DNA of 64,000 nt from the NCBI GenBank assembly GCA_003342895.1, contig PTFA01000280.1, positions 130,331 to 194,330 of the forward strand. The letters are read 5' to 3'. This DNA is from Casuarius casuarius (taxonomy: Eukaryota > Chordata > Aves > Casuariiformes > Casuariidae). Below, piece after piece: positions 1 through 12,075 of this stretch. Under the pieces are notes generated by a model. It searched no databases and was not told where the DNA came from. It worked only from the letters and a program-made list of their open reading frames with translations. Position 1 is the stretch's first letter. Every line of letters starts with the position of its first letter. The position numbers were made by a program, and so were the translations under genes.

Positions 1-2814
1 GCGGGTACCAATACATATCTGTCAACTGAATCAGGAATTCTGTGATGCTAGGAATGCCGCACCTGAATTAAAAAAATTGCTAATTGCAATCATCAAACTG
101 CAGTTTAATATTAACTGCCAAAAGAATGTCTTTGTTTTATGCAAGACTTGAAACTCAAATTAAAGGAAAAAGAGCTCTCAGTCATAGAATCATGGCACGT
201 CAGGGTTACAAACANGAAAATGTTTAGCTTAAATTAACCAACCAGAATAAACTACAAGTACATTTGAACTACCTATAAGCAAAGAATAGANTGGAAGAAC
301 CAAGGCAAAAAAAATCCACTCCAGTTGTAGCAGTTTGTCTACAGAAAGAGATCTTCCTCCATCTCAGATTAATGTCTGCCAGAACTCTAATGTATATCAT
401 GCTGCGTAAAACTCAACTACTCAAATGTGCTTGCATAGCAGATACTGTCTGTTCCTACTAATTCTTAACTACTTATATTCCATCTAGTCTTGATAACTCT
501 GGTTCCTTGTTTAACAAGACTGTAATTCCATCATTTTGTTTCAAATTATTCTTCCCTTAACACCTCTAAATGCTTTTAAATTAAATTGAGAGAGTCCTGT
601 CAACTCAGCAGTGGGTATGAGCATCCTATCTGCCTGAGATGTTCCAAGTGATGCACATTAACCAAGTAATTTGCAGGTTTAAGGTCTGAATGAAAGAAAC
701 TCCTTAGGGGTCTGGATAGACTGGGAAAGAGCAGCCAAGATGATCTCTGCTCCAGTTCCCTACTTGTATGCTATTTGCGCAACAANATGACGGTTCTAGC
801 AGTCTGCCTGCTATTAAATATAAAATTAATATGCCCTAAAAGCTTTCAATAGTAATTAAAAGAATTTCAGCTGGTATATATTTGTACAGAAGCTTAGGTT
901 CAAAGCCTTATTAGAATAGGAAAAAAAATTAGTAAAATATCTGTATCTTTGTTCTCTTTCATCAAAGCAAAAGTTTATTGCACATGAATGAATTTGGCAG
1001 ATTACTTAATATAAATACGTGAAGTTGCATCAGAATTGCACTATAATTCCAATACTAACTGAGACTGACTTTGTGACCTTTCACGTCTGTGCTTTGGTTC
1101 ATCAGCCCTGAAAAGGGAAAATAACCCACTAATCCACTGTAACATAACTGATCAACCATCGTATACTAAGGCCTAAGCAATGGAGGTGCAAAGCTCTGAT
1201 AGATTTGATTAGGAAGCACAACACATCTCAAAAACCAGGAAGGGACAAGCCTCTAGTCCCTCTGCCTGGGCTGAAGTGTCCCACTTGCCAACGAGAACGT
1301 CAGAATTCATCAGACGCATTGGCAAGGACAACAACGGGAAATCCTGCTCCCTTTGTATGAAAATATTAGAATATTTACCCATAATTATAATGTAATGTAG
1401 ACACTAGCCACAAAGATACTGTGTTAAACAACATCGACAAGAACTCAAAAGCAACAAAATAAAAGACAAATTTTGCAGTTTTCTTTAAAGAAAACNCTTG
1501 CTTATATAAACAACTCTCTTGATTCATGAGTCTTTCTGTTACTACTTCAAAGCAGCAAACTTTACTTACGATCCACAGAGAATGACATCTCATCATCTCA
1601 AGCAACACTATAAATGCAAAAAACTTTTCTGTTATAAAGGAGTGATTTAGTCTGGTTAGTGAACAACCATCTTAGAAGTATGAGCAGCATAATCCTCACA
1701 GCGTTTTGTCACAGTGAATAAGAATCACACACAAACCTTTCATTACGTTTGATTTTATTTGCAAATAGTCAGAAGTAAAAATCTATTTTTGTGTGATCTG
1801 ATGACTCATGGAGCACGAGGAAATTTTCTGGCCTTTAAAGTGGCTCCACCTAGCCTACACAGAACGCGAGTCCTGAGGCAATATCCTTGCAAGCAAAACC
1901 AAAGCCGGCTGAGCAATGTTTTTGCCTCATGCACTGCTCCGAGTCTGTGGGTGCCTGCAGTGGCCATGAGACGATGCAGCTTGTCCTTTCCGAACATTTG
2001 CTCCACAGCAACATGTTCAAACTCTGCATCAAAACAAGCTTGAAACACTTCTTTCCTTTCAGCCTGGCCAAAAGGAACCAAAACCTGCCCTCCCCTTCCT
2101 TTCAACACCTAAAGTTAGCAACAAAATTGCCTGCTTCACAAACAGAAGTCGGCTGTGCAATGCACTGGATGAATCAGTGCTGTTACGCACTGACATTTCA
2201 GGAACACGCTGAGTATCTACAAGACCATATAAAAATGGAGCAACGTATCAGAAGCTTATTATTGAAATAAATATGCCACACAGGCACTGTGAAGAGGGAG
2301 AGGAAGCACAAGTGAAAATAAGCTTTTCTATTAGAAAACAGCGATCTCATTTGTAGCAACAGCAACTTTGCAGACTTGTTATCCTGCCTCTTTCATTTTC
2401 TGTGCATTAAATAACAAAACCCCAAAGATGAACCCAGAACATCCACAGATTTCAAACCCCAAGCTTGGTTCTATATGAAATCTTTGGAATTTGCATTAAT
2501 ATTGAAGCAAGCAAGGAACGATCAGAAAAGGAACCTACAAAATACGTATGACAAAGGAAGAATAGAAAGGGATGAGGTGCCATACACTGAAGGGCAGAAT
2601 TGCTAGGTGCTTTGAGAAGTAAGCAAAAGCAGCCTGGATTTAAACACCAAATATTATGCAAATCCCTTATAATTTAAATTAAATCACTTTGTAACTGAAG
2701 TGCTGTGGAACTTAAATGTCAACCAATGAGNTCTTATGCAAAGGTTTAAAACTTAAAGGCACTGGGGAAAGAGCCAATAAAAACCAAAAGTATTTTATTT
2801 CCCAGAAAGATACA
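1..2814. other. AT-rich noncoding DNA, no gene seen
   Basis: I see no coding exon, RNA gene or clear repeat here beyond the weak exon candidate listed separately. Open frames on both strands are short and overlap each other, as expected for unconstrained DNA. Isolated ambiguous bases occur at 215, 291, 786, 1496 and 2731. A short stretch near 183-200 resembles the reversed 3' octamer of CR1, but it is too short to call. Confidence 0.5.
1570..1607 (-). other. candidate 38-nt exon with splice-like borders
   Basis: On the minus strand a T-rich run ending in CATTTATAG stands just before this segment. A near-consensus donor, GTAAGTAAAG, follows it. In one frame the segment is open and reads LLEMMRCHSLWI after two leading bases; the other two frames contain stops. 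I do not recognise the peptide. Splice-like pairs of this quality occur by chance in 64 kb of AT-rich DNA, so this is a candidate only. Conservation of the 12 codons in other birds, or RNA-seq junctions, would decide it. Confidence 0.1.
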
Positions 2815-2946
2815 ATTTTCAAAAGCTTTTAGGTGCCTGGATGACTTGTATACTACTTTTGAAAGTGCGATGGCCGCCTTCAGTGAGACTTAGGAGCTCA
2901 AATTCCTTAAGCACTTAGGAATCTACATCCTATTCGAAAGAAAATA
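2815..2946. mobile_element. old palindromic MITE-like relic
   Basis: The segment opens with ATTTTCAAAAGCTTTTAGG and closes with ATTCGAAAGAAAAT, which are roughly inverted copies of each other. The interior carries CTTTTGAAAG, ACTTAGGAGCTCAA and GCACTTAGGAATCTA. This pattern (TTTTCAAAAG ends, CTTAGGAGCCTAA-type interior) matches from memory a palindromic nonautonomous repeat common in turtle and crocodilian DNA and found as relics in birds. I cannot give its database name. It is diverged and has no coding capacity. Confidence 0.4.
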
Positions 2947-2989
2947 CAACTGTAGCCGAGGTGTTGGGANGACTGCTGTGAGCACTTAA

Positions 2990-3340
2990 CGTGCCGAAGC
3001 TTCATCCTACATCACCATCATCAGCAAAGGGCCAGTCGAACGCTCGCACCCTGATGGCCTTCCTGAGCGCTGGAAACCCTGCCGCACCGCCGAGCTCGGC
3101 CCCCAGCGCCCCGGCTTGGCCTGCCCCNGCGAGGGTGCTCCCAGCCACCTCCCTGGATGAGGATTTGGGAATCAGCAGGGGCCCAGGACCATTTCCAGGA
3201 GGCCCCGGGAGGGCACTCCCAGCCACATCCGCTGGANGCTCTGGGAAGCAGCATGGGCCAAGGACCACTTCCAGGAGGCACCTGGGATGCAGCTACCTCG
3301 CTTTGGAGGCAAGTTCGACCAGTACCTGTACCAGTGCCTT
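2990..3340. other. GC-rich, CpG-containing block
   Basis: GC content rises sharply here against AT-rich flanks, with several CpGs between 3030 and 3160. Long frames run open on both strands (about 134 codons on +, 112 and 88 on -). That is what stop-poor GC-rich DNA gives, and the encoded peptides are low-complexity Pro/Ala/Ser/Gly. I therefore do not call a gene. The block contains the tandem duplication described separately and four ambiguous bases nearby, so base quality is poor. Confidence 0.4.
3132..3283. repeat. two-copy tandem duplication, 76-78 bp unit
   Basis: The first unit runs from AGGGTGCTCCCAGCCACCTCC at 3132 to TTTCCAGGAGGCCCC. The second runs from AGGGCACTCCCAGCCACATCC at 3210 to CTTCCAGGAGGCACC. 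The spacing is 78 bp at the left end and 76 bp at the right end, and the copies differ by scattered substitutions and small indels. It looks like a minisatellite seed. Confidence 0.75.
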
Positions 3341-4390
3341 GTTCCATGTCAGCGGCCACCCATGCCAGAAAACTTTTGATACCTTAATTGACTAGTGGAA
3401 ATGATTTTTATATGCCAGATATGTGTCTGGGAAAAAGCCACAGAACTTTAAACTTCCTCCCATAGCTAGNCATAACAACTTCTGTAGTGGCATACTGCTC
3501 CCACGATTTTGCAGTGTGATACGCTCACACAGAAGCAGAACAGTCTGTAAGAAACAGGTACACTTACTTACAAATCAAATGTATAAAGTTTAGATAACTT
3601 TTAGGTAGTAACTGATTCTCTTTGAATGCTACCTTATTTATCCCAGCCTCTGAGCTCTTTGCTTAACTGCCAAAATTACAGTAGCATCACAACAGATTTT
3701 TCTCCAAATACCTTGACCTTAATCCGTTTTGTCCTAGTTACTGACATTGATCTGACAATTTTGAAGGGACAATTTCAGAATATCCTGATATGTCTTTTGT
3801 TGATTTACATTTCTTTTTAAACCACACGGAAGACAGGCATGAAAGACCTGATTTAGATCCTGAAATGTGATTACGCTGACACCAAAGCTTCAGTTTAGGA
3901 AACCTGCTGTAAAAAGTAACCTTAATGTGCATTCCTCACTCATACTAACATGTACCCCAAATCCACCATGGGCAGCANTGATGGAACTGCTGAGAGGAAA
4001 TATCTTCTGCCATTGAGTTTCATTATTCCATGTATGTCAATTTTTATAGTGTCTTCCTATAGAACATAAAAAATGCCTGATCCATAATTGAGGCTCCTGA
4101 GAGCTTCTGAAATTAAAAATATTTTTAGACATTCTAAATATATGTTCTTATTCCTGCCTGAAATAATTAAGTGATCAATTTTTATTAATACAGTTCCTTT
4201 TGCATACATATATCATATATGCCTACCAGTAAAAGTACATTTCTTTCAGAGGAAGCACAATTTTGGCCAGAGAAATGGAGAAAAATGTAGGTGTGCATTT
4301 GACAATGTATGGATCTACTAGAAATAACTCAACTAATAGGCATCAGTTCAGTAAAAATTGTGTTGTGCTTAGAGGCAGCAATGTAAAAAT

Positions 4391-4406
4391 ACATACATAC
4401 ATACAT
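4391..4406. repeat. (ACAT)4 microsatellite
   Basis: Four perfect tandem copies of ACAT. Confidence 0.9.
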
Positions 4407-6180
4407 CAGACAAAATAAGCTATCAGTTAGTCCTTAATGTTTTCTAAGCAACAAAGAGCAGCTATATTTTGATACAGCCTTTTTTTGATACTCGTTCCAT
4501 CGAATGGCTAATCTCTGTACAACAAACATGGGCTACATAAAAATAACACAAAAGGACAATGGATTGGGAAAACAATTCAGTCTTCTCAACAAGATACTGA
4601 CTCCAATTTTAGCGTAGTCTCAACAGAAAGCTTTAAAGCAATTTTGGTCATATTTCCTTGGCAGTTCTTTCTCAGTGTTGTTGCTCAGAAAGAAAGGGTT
4701 GGAAATTTTACCCTCCTGGAGAGACTAAATTTTGGTATTTAATTCAGAAACAGATTTTATCCAACTCTGGAAAGAAGAAGTTGTAGAATTCACTGCTTTT
4801 GCATGCCAAGGTCAGGGTGAATACTGAGGGTTTCCTGAATTTCTGCACTGTTCCCTATGAGCTCGAGCCTCTTCTCTTCGAGGACCCCCGCGATCCCCTT
4901 TTAATGTGCTAATGCTCCTGAGTATTTTTTCCAGGCACCGTTCTCTCCATGCTGAATATCCCTGTTCCTCTCCCTTCTCTGATGTTACGGCACAGTGTGC
5001 CCTTCATCCTTTCCCTCATTACGATTTATTTTCAGGACACGTCTAGGACACAGAGAACGATTCCCAAGGTGTCCAGCACAATGCCGTGGTAGAAGCACCT
5101 GGGCGAGCTCTGAGCAATCTGGCAGGTCTAAAGGATGCAGCGTGACGCCACGCAGAGACACGAGCTCAGATCCTGGAAGAAATGCCGGTGTACCAGCATG
5201 GTGCTGCCCTCAGGCTAATTAGCACCGCATCAACACGTTTTTGTCACTTCTGGTTTCAGAGCTAGTACATTCAATGCCAGCTCAAGGCTCTCGCTATCGC
5301 AGGCCATGCACAGCGTTAATTTGCACACAGACTGTTAACGTTCAGGGCACCAGGACAATGGTCAGGGATGACATATGGAGGCTGCTGTTGAAGGTGCTAA
5401 CTGTAATTTTCCAAATTTAATCAAAATCAATACGATTCTGTGCACTAACGGCAACGGTATTCTCCAAACATAAGGGATTAACTGGATAAGGCATTCAGAA
5501 GTTATCCCTCAGCAATGGAAAGATGCAGATAAAAGTGACCACCTGGCTGCAAAGACTTCTCCTCACCCTGTCTCGCTTCCTCAGAATTTGGATTTTGCAG
5601 CGAGAGAAAGAAGGGCTNAGGCTGTCTTTCTGTGGCCAGAATTTTCCTTAACTTTAGAGAAAAATATTTATGCTACTGATATACTGAAGAGCCTCTGGAC
5701 TGCTCAGAAAATGTAGAGTTATCAAAATCCACTTCCATTCTTTCCCAGTATACTCACATTTTGGGAAAAGAAGTCGAAGATATCATCAGATAAGCAGTTC
5801 ATAGTCGCTAATGAGATAAAATCACTTTCCGTCCCTACAATCTGCATTTCAGAGTTAAAAGAAGCTTAAACTATGATTCTAAATCTGAAAAAAGAGATCG
5901 TAGACCAGGCTTTAACTTAGCCAGCACATGCACATTTAGCTGTTTTCTGGTATATAAGCAGTGAATATTCTTTCTGTTACAATAAACTATAGTATAGATG
6001 GGCCACTATAATGTCATTTTACATATTTGGTTTCCGCTTTGTCTCCAGTGTAGTATTATTTCTATCTTCTCAGTTTCTTCAGACTGTTACAATATCTTGG
6101 ATGTACTTCCTTCCTAGAAAGTGATAATTTTCTGTGCAAAAGACTCAGAATTTGCATTTGTTTTGCATTTGTTTCACTTG

Positions 6181-6204
6181 CTTTTTACAGTGCTTTTTAC
6201 AGTG
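6181..6204. repeat. 12-bp perfect tandem duplication
   Basis: CTTTTTACAGTG occurs twice in direct succession with no mismatch, consistent with recent replication slippage. Confidence 0.9.
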
Positions 6205-9200
6205 CTCACCTTTCCTTTTTTTCCTTCTTTTTTCTCTTTTTGTTAAGTAGTACCTTAGTTCTCCTTCACTTTGTCAGGGCAATTACTTGGGAAACCATGG
6301 TATGATTTAAATATAACAAGGGATGACTACATCAAATCTATAGCATATAGATTTCTGTTTCNTATACCAGAATTAGCAAATCATTTTTAGGAAGTCAGAC
6401 TTGGAATAGGGAGCAATTCTTTACTGCAAATGAAAAAAAAACCTTCTCAAAGCCCAGGGATTTCCATTCATTCTTAACACTGACTTGCAGGTTGAAAGGT
6501 CACTGTAAGGAGAAAGACAGTGCAGTGATGTCTTAAAGAGTTGAGGTTCTGTATTCATTACAGAAAGATTAAGAATAAATATTTTTCTGGCTACCTTTAT
6601 TTTCAAAGAGAAGAAAAAAGACACAGTAAGAGTATCACGCAGAAATTGAGGATATGGGAGAAAACAGCAAAAAGCTCTCTTGAAAGATGTCCTGCCTATG
6701 GAATAAGCAGCCGATTGACATAGTTGCGATTGACACAGTTGACCCCCAAAAGCAGGTGTTGTACCATCCTGGCTATACATCAAGCACCNTCCCCAAATCA
6801 TCAGATTTTCAATTTACCTTCTAGCATGTTTCCAACACTGCTCCACATCTCCTCCCATACACCCAGACCACATACCTTAGGATACAGAAACACATAGGGG
6901 CTTGTTGCAAGTAAAATAAAACAAAAAAGTTGAATCTAAGAAACAAACTAAGCCAGAATTAGAATGGTATCGTTACTTAGTTGCACACAGATTAAGCTGT
7001 TAATATCTCCCAATNAGTGAGGATCTTCTCGCTAGCTTTTTAGCAATTGAAATTTCTCTCTTTCAGAAGGTGAAGGAGGCTTAAGAGTAGGCTAACTTTT
7101 TCTGATTATTTATAACTTAAGGATTTCCAACATGTAAGTATAATTACGTTATTAGTTACAAATCAATCAGCTAAGATTTTACTCTGGGGACGTGACTCCT
7201 GCTATGCCTGGGAAATATATGCCTGTTCAACAACAAACCTGGGTGAGTCTTTGTGAATTTTGAAATATAAGAGTATTTCATTAAAGCTTTACTCTGGTGC
7301 CATTAGAGTCTATCACCATTGAAGATGGCTCAGTTCTCTGCGCTGCAACAATGGACTTTACAAATTCCAGATCCTTCTTACTGAGCAGGAATATTGTATT
7401 AAAGTATTGTAAATACTAATTCTTCTCCACTATTGTTACCCCATTCACTTCAATAAAATCAACTAATTAATCGGGGTAACAGGAGTGAATTAGGATCAAA
7501 GTTTGTCCTCTAATCACAGCCACGGTTTCTCCTAGCGCTCAGCAGTTACGCCACTAGCTAACGAAGGAGCATAACTGATGAGTATGTACAACACAGTCGT
7601 CGTCCTGAGACAGAAAGATATATTCCCAAGGAAAAGGGTGAAATGGAAAATTTTTAAAAGTCAAAAATAGAAAGGAAGGATGGATCTCGTAGACTGTGAT
7701 AAAAATGAAGGTTAGCTTCCTCCATCTGGAAAAGAGGAAGCAATCTTTCACTTTTCAAAGAAGTATTAGGAAAGACAAATATTCTACTTTTTTGCCCGAT
7801 GCTTTGCCTTCTAAATGGGAAACACAGACGTATTTTTTTTAATTCTTGAATTTTGCATTCATCACAGCTCCAACTGAAAAATTTGCACAGTTCGACTACT
7901 GCTTTCCATTAGGGGATCACGGTTATCAACTGCAACTTGAGGGTTTATCAGTTACCTTCTCTGCTCCTCTGTCTTTGCTTTTTGTTTTCGCTGGAGCAGT
8001 TATAATCACTGTAGCTTAAAAACACTGCGCTCTATGTGCTACTTTTACTTTTTTCCTCTCGTGCTTTTTTAAACGAGTACTACCTGTTTAAAAAGCTACC
8101 TGGGCAACCTCTCACTTGGGGCACGAGGGCAGCTTGCTGCCGAAGCCTTTCCGAGGCGCCTGCCCACCCGGCAGTCCCACCGCTGGCCCACAGGTAGAGA
8201 ACGAACACCCTCACTCAACTGCATCTAACTGGATTTATTTATTTTTTGTCCCACCCCAGGGTTATCACATAATTNATCAAGGAGAGATGAAGAATTTTGT
8301 TTGACGTAACTGTAGCCCATCTGGAGATCTAACGTGGCCGAAAGCTGTATTTTAATACAGTATCATGACAGCTAGTAAAAAGCAACGAACAACAAAAACC
8401 TCACTGAACATTATATAGTTTCAGAATTGTTTCACTGTAGATGCTGTATTAGCTAAAAGCTTCCTGTCTACTACATATTTACAGAAACCATCAACTGTAG
8501 TTGCTCATTTTCCTTTCCATTGTCATACGGCAAGAAACAGATTAAAAAGACAGAATTATTCATCTCAAAGGAAGCACGCACTTTGAGGTTCTGCCAGTAT
8601 TATGGTTAGTGGCCAAAGTCAGTGAACTGCACTTTGTCTTGTCTTTTATGTAAGAAAAAGGATGAGTCATGCAAGGCTAAAATAAACACTGTTTTAGAGG
8701 CAGTCTTGCTAATAATAGCTGTTACATCTTCGCAGAGCCTTCCTCGCTTGGAAGCAGTCCATTGCTAATATAGTAGTATGGACCACAGTACACTCATAAC
8801 TGAATTTTACCTCAGCTGATTTTACCTTAGAGATTTGTTTCCATGTTGATATCAAAGCTGGTAATTCACACTAGGCGATGGAGCACAGCAATTTTGGAAA
8901 TGTGCTAGCCCAGAAACATTCCTACCATCCATTCATCCTTCATGACAGCTAGTGATACCGAAAGGAAGCGGGATTTCTGACTGCAATACTAGCCTCAAAA
9001 AAAGACATAGTGCCTATTCCTAAAACATAAATCACGCTTGTGAGCTTTCTATATGAAGAGAGGTATTTTCAGAATACACATTCCATGATACACACAGGAA
9101 TTATATTTCAATGCTTTAAGAAAACTATTCAACCACTATATGTCCTTCACGTCTCATTTGCTAAGAACGAATATAACCAGCTCCAATGTTTGTTATACAC

Positions 9201-10179
9201 CAAATTCAAATATTAAATATATGTAAAGTGCACAATACTACACAGCTAACATTACCTAAGGATAAAAACTCTCACATCACAGCAGAGCTCAATAAATAAA
9301 GTGAAAAAAANCCCTTTCCTGAGTTACTACTGGACCATGAAAAATTATTAGTGCTTACCCCAACAGACAAACTCTTCCAGCTTGGATGTGCATTAGACAA
9401 CTGTATTTGGATTTCTGTATATTGGATTTATGCTTCTCTGGATTTACATAGGTACTGTCAAGCTCTCCATCCTCTCCATAACAACAACACACTTCCTTCT
9501 TCTTCGGAGGGAACACAACAGCTAACAACTGACCCCTGATNTATCAGGGCTATCCTCAAAACAGCCTAGTCTGTTACCTGAGCAAGTATCACGTTTCCTG
9601 GGTTCTCCCAGCCTTCTGGAGAGGCAAAGGCTTCTCTTAGTTTCAGCTTACCACCGTGTCAGACCTATTTTATTTAAATATAGCCAGAATGCTAATATCA
9701 GAAGCCCAATAGTTTTAAAAACATATTTTGTAACTGTTCAAGGGGGAAAAACATTTTGTAGAAAAACAAGAAAATGCCCTGCAGGTTCAGCACTCCGCTC
9801 ATCTTTCATCACAAGCCTCAAACAGAGTTGCTGCCAGGTCACTGAGTTCTGTCCTCCAAAACAGACAACCACAACCGGCTTAGAGAAGCACTGTCAATGC
9901 CCTTCTCTAAGACTTAAATGCCTCAGTGAGCTATTAATTTCCTCGATAAAAATCTTTTAATTATGTAGCCAGACTTGGAAAAGTACAGTAACAACAGAAT
10001 CATTCATGGCTCTCGTGGCCCCTGTCATATCATGGGCATATGCCATTTGCATTGTATCAGAGACACCAAAACAATTTAATCTTCCCACACCTTGTTTCCT
10101 GGGCAATTCCAAATTGTTTCTGGCAAGGAGAGCTATTGGGACTACAGAAATGAGTTGGCCTGGCAGCAACAGCAGCGTG

Positions 10180-10484
10180 TTCCTAGCCTTTTTTGTATGT
10201 GTGTGTGTGTATATATATATTTTTATATATATACACACACACATACATACACACACACATATATATATTTATATTTTTATATATATATGTGTGTGCATTC
10301 CTAGCCTTTTATATATATATTATATTTATAATATATAAAAATTAATATACTATAATACATATATAAAAATAATATATAGTATAAAATATAATAACACAAT
10401 ATATTTATATATATAATTATAATATAATACAATATAATTTATATAAATAAATAAATAAATATATATATATATTTATAAAAAAAC
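10180..10484. repeat. compound TG/TA/CA/TAAA simple-repeat block
   Basis: A run of TG passes into TA, then CA/CATA, then TA, then TG again, and finally a long TA/TAAA-rich tail ending near 10484. The early part is an inverted repeat: a GT-then-AT arm is followed by an AT-then-AC arm. The 13-mer TTCCTAGCCTTTT is present at 10180-10192 and again at 10298-10310, so the first 118 bp look like a duplicated unit. The block could form cruciforms and is a likely site of length polymorphism and assembly error. Open frames across it (Tyr/Ile/His-rich) are artefacts. Confidence 0.95.
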
Positions 10485-11939
10485 TTGGAATACTTTCCCA
10501 TCCACACTCATTGTGCTACACGAGTAACAAACACAATTCATCTGGGAAGTTATGAGGCATGTTGTTCACAGGCAGAGTGCTTTACCTGTGCAGCTGCAGT
10601 AAGACTGGGATGTCTGGTCACATAGTGCAGGAAGAGGCAAAGGACACCCCTCTTAGTACTGGCAGAACTGCGCACTCCACCTCGTTGCAAGGCTTGATTT
10701 ATATCTTTGCATCACTGACCTATATTTTCATCTTTCTTTCTTTTGTTTCATAGAAACTTTAAGATCAAGCATGGTTGTCAAATTCTTCCTTCTTGGCTCT
10801 AACATACTGTGTTAGAGAGGTTTCTTCCAAAAGAGGCATCCTCCAAACGAGTTAGGAAAAGATGATTTGGCACATTTTTTCTCACAAAGCAAAAGCAAAG
10901 TGTTTGCAGTAACCAGCAGGTTACTACACAAACTGCTAGCAGAGAATGCAGGTAAACAGACTAAACCACTGACATCTGCGAGAAACATGCGATGCACACT
11001 GCCGTTACTAGTAACACTCCTGCAAAAATGGCTTGGTTGGTAAAACACAGCACTAGCACTGAAGTTATCTCTGAACTTCTACTTTTCCCCAGTAAAACAC
11101 AAAAACCCGCATCAAGCTGCCCTAGCATCAAGAGCGACAGAAATAGAAGCCTAGTTTATCTCATTTCTGCTAGCATAGCAAATGGAAATACACAGACTCT
11201 GTATTTCAGGTTACTACAAGGAATAATGTTCATTCAAGCACAGACTCACTCCCTACGTACTGGGTCAGGTTGAGGCTACATGTACAATCTTATGAACGTC
11301 TGCTGATGTAGAACACATTTCACTTGGTTCAGAGCAAAAAAGGACAAGTCTGCAAATCTCAGCTGCCACAATATATTGCCAAAATACCAGATAATTTTGT
11401 TTGGGCTGAAAATTAGAAAATTTTGAAATGAGAGATGAATGGGATCCTGGAAACACTTGCTTCAAGACATGTGGCCAAACCCTAACAGCATTTAAGATGG
11501 AGCTTGAGAAGATTATGATGCAAGTTGTGCAATGTGCAGTGCCCAGCGTGGAAGAACTACCAAGTGACTCCCAGATCTTTCAGTCTTCTGCTACACATTC
11601 CTCCCATAAATTATACGCTAAAGACCTTATTTCCTCTACATAGCCTAATATCTATCAAAACATTAGGATAATCTATCAAAAGCTGGTGCCGAAGCTCAGC
11701 AACAGTTTAACCATGTTACATCTTAAGTCCTCCCTCCTAGTGGTTCAGCTGCCTTTCCTTTGAGCTGCAAAACCTGCTCTGAACATAACTGTCCATCAAA
11801 CGAGCTGCCAAGAAAGAGATGTTTAGGTCCAGTGCACCGAGGAACCAGGACAAGGAACCAGGCATCTGTCTGGCTTCCGACACAGAGGCCTGATCTGGTC
11901 ATTTCTGCCGTGAAACGGGGATAATCAGAATCTGCGGAG

Positions 11940-12075
11940 CAGAAAGGTGAGGGAAGAAGAGGAGAGACAAGTTTGGAGAAGATCCAGAACAGCAGATGAA
12001 AGAGATAGGGGAATAGTGAGACAAGAAGGGGAGGAGGGAAACGGAAGAGTAGGGAACAGAAAGGTGTGAAGGGTA
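11940..12075 (+). other. purine-rich tract on the + strand
   Basis: The + strand is almost wholly A and G for about 135 bases, with only scattered C and T interruptions. Such tracts can adopt triplex structures and often expand by slippage. It is also the reason for the 151-codon open frame on the minus strand. Confidence 0.6.

Larger units (their letters stand above)
3400..10179. other. AT-rich noncoding DNA, no gene seen
   Basis: Nothing here is recognisable as an exon or a well-preserved interspersed repeat. A good polypyrimidine tract with acceptor ends at 5035 (TTATTTTCAG) and leads into a 60-codon open frame, but no known protein is apparent. GC rises briefly near 8110-8190. Ten single ambiguous bases fall in this stretch. 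A 14-base word, TCATGACAGCTAGT, occurs near 8364 and again near 8940, probably by chance. Confidence 0.5.

Noticed and set aside
183..210. CATAGAATCATGG resembling a reversed CR1 terminus
   Set aside because: The similarity covers only about 13 bases and no CR1 body follows.
2991..3395. 134-codon open frame on + and 88-112 codon frames on -
   Set aside because: All arise from the GC-rich block and its tandem duplication. Both strands are open and the peptides are low-complexity.
5036..5222. Open frame after a good acceptor at 5035
   Set aside because: No convincing donor or known peptide, and Arg/Ser-rich composition. The acceptor alone is common by chance.
8364..8952. TCATGACAGCTAGT present twice, 575 bp apart
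   Set aside because: A single shared 14-mer without flanking similarity; likely chance.
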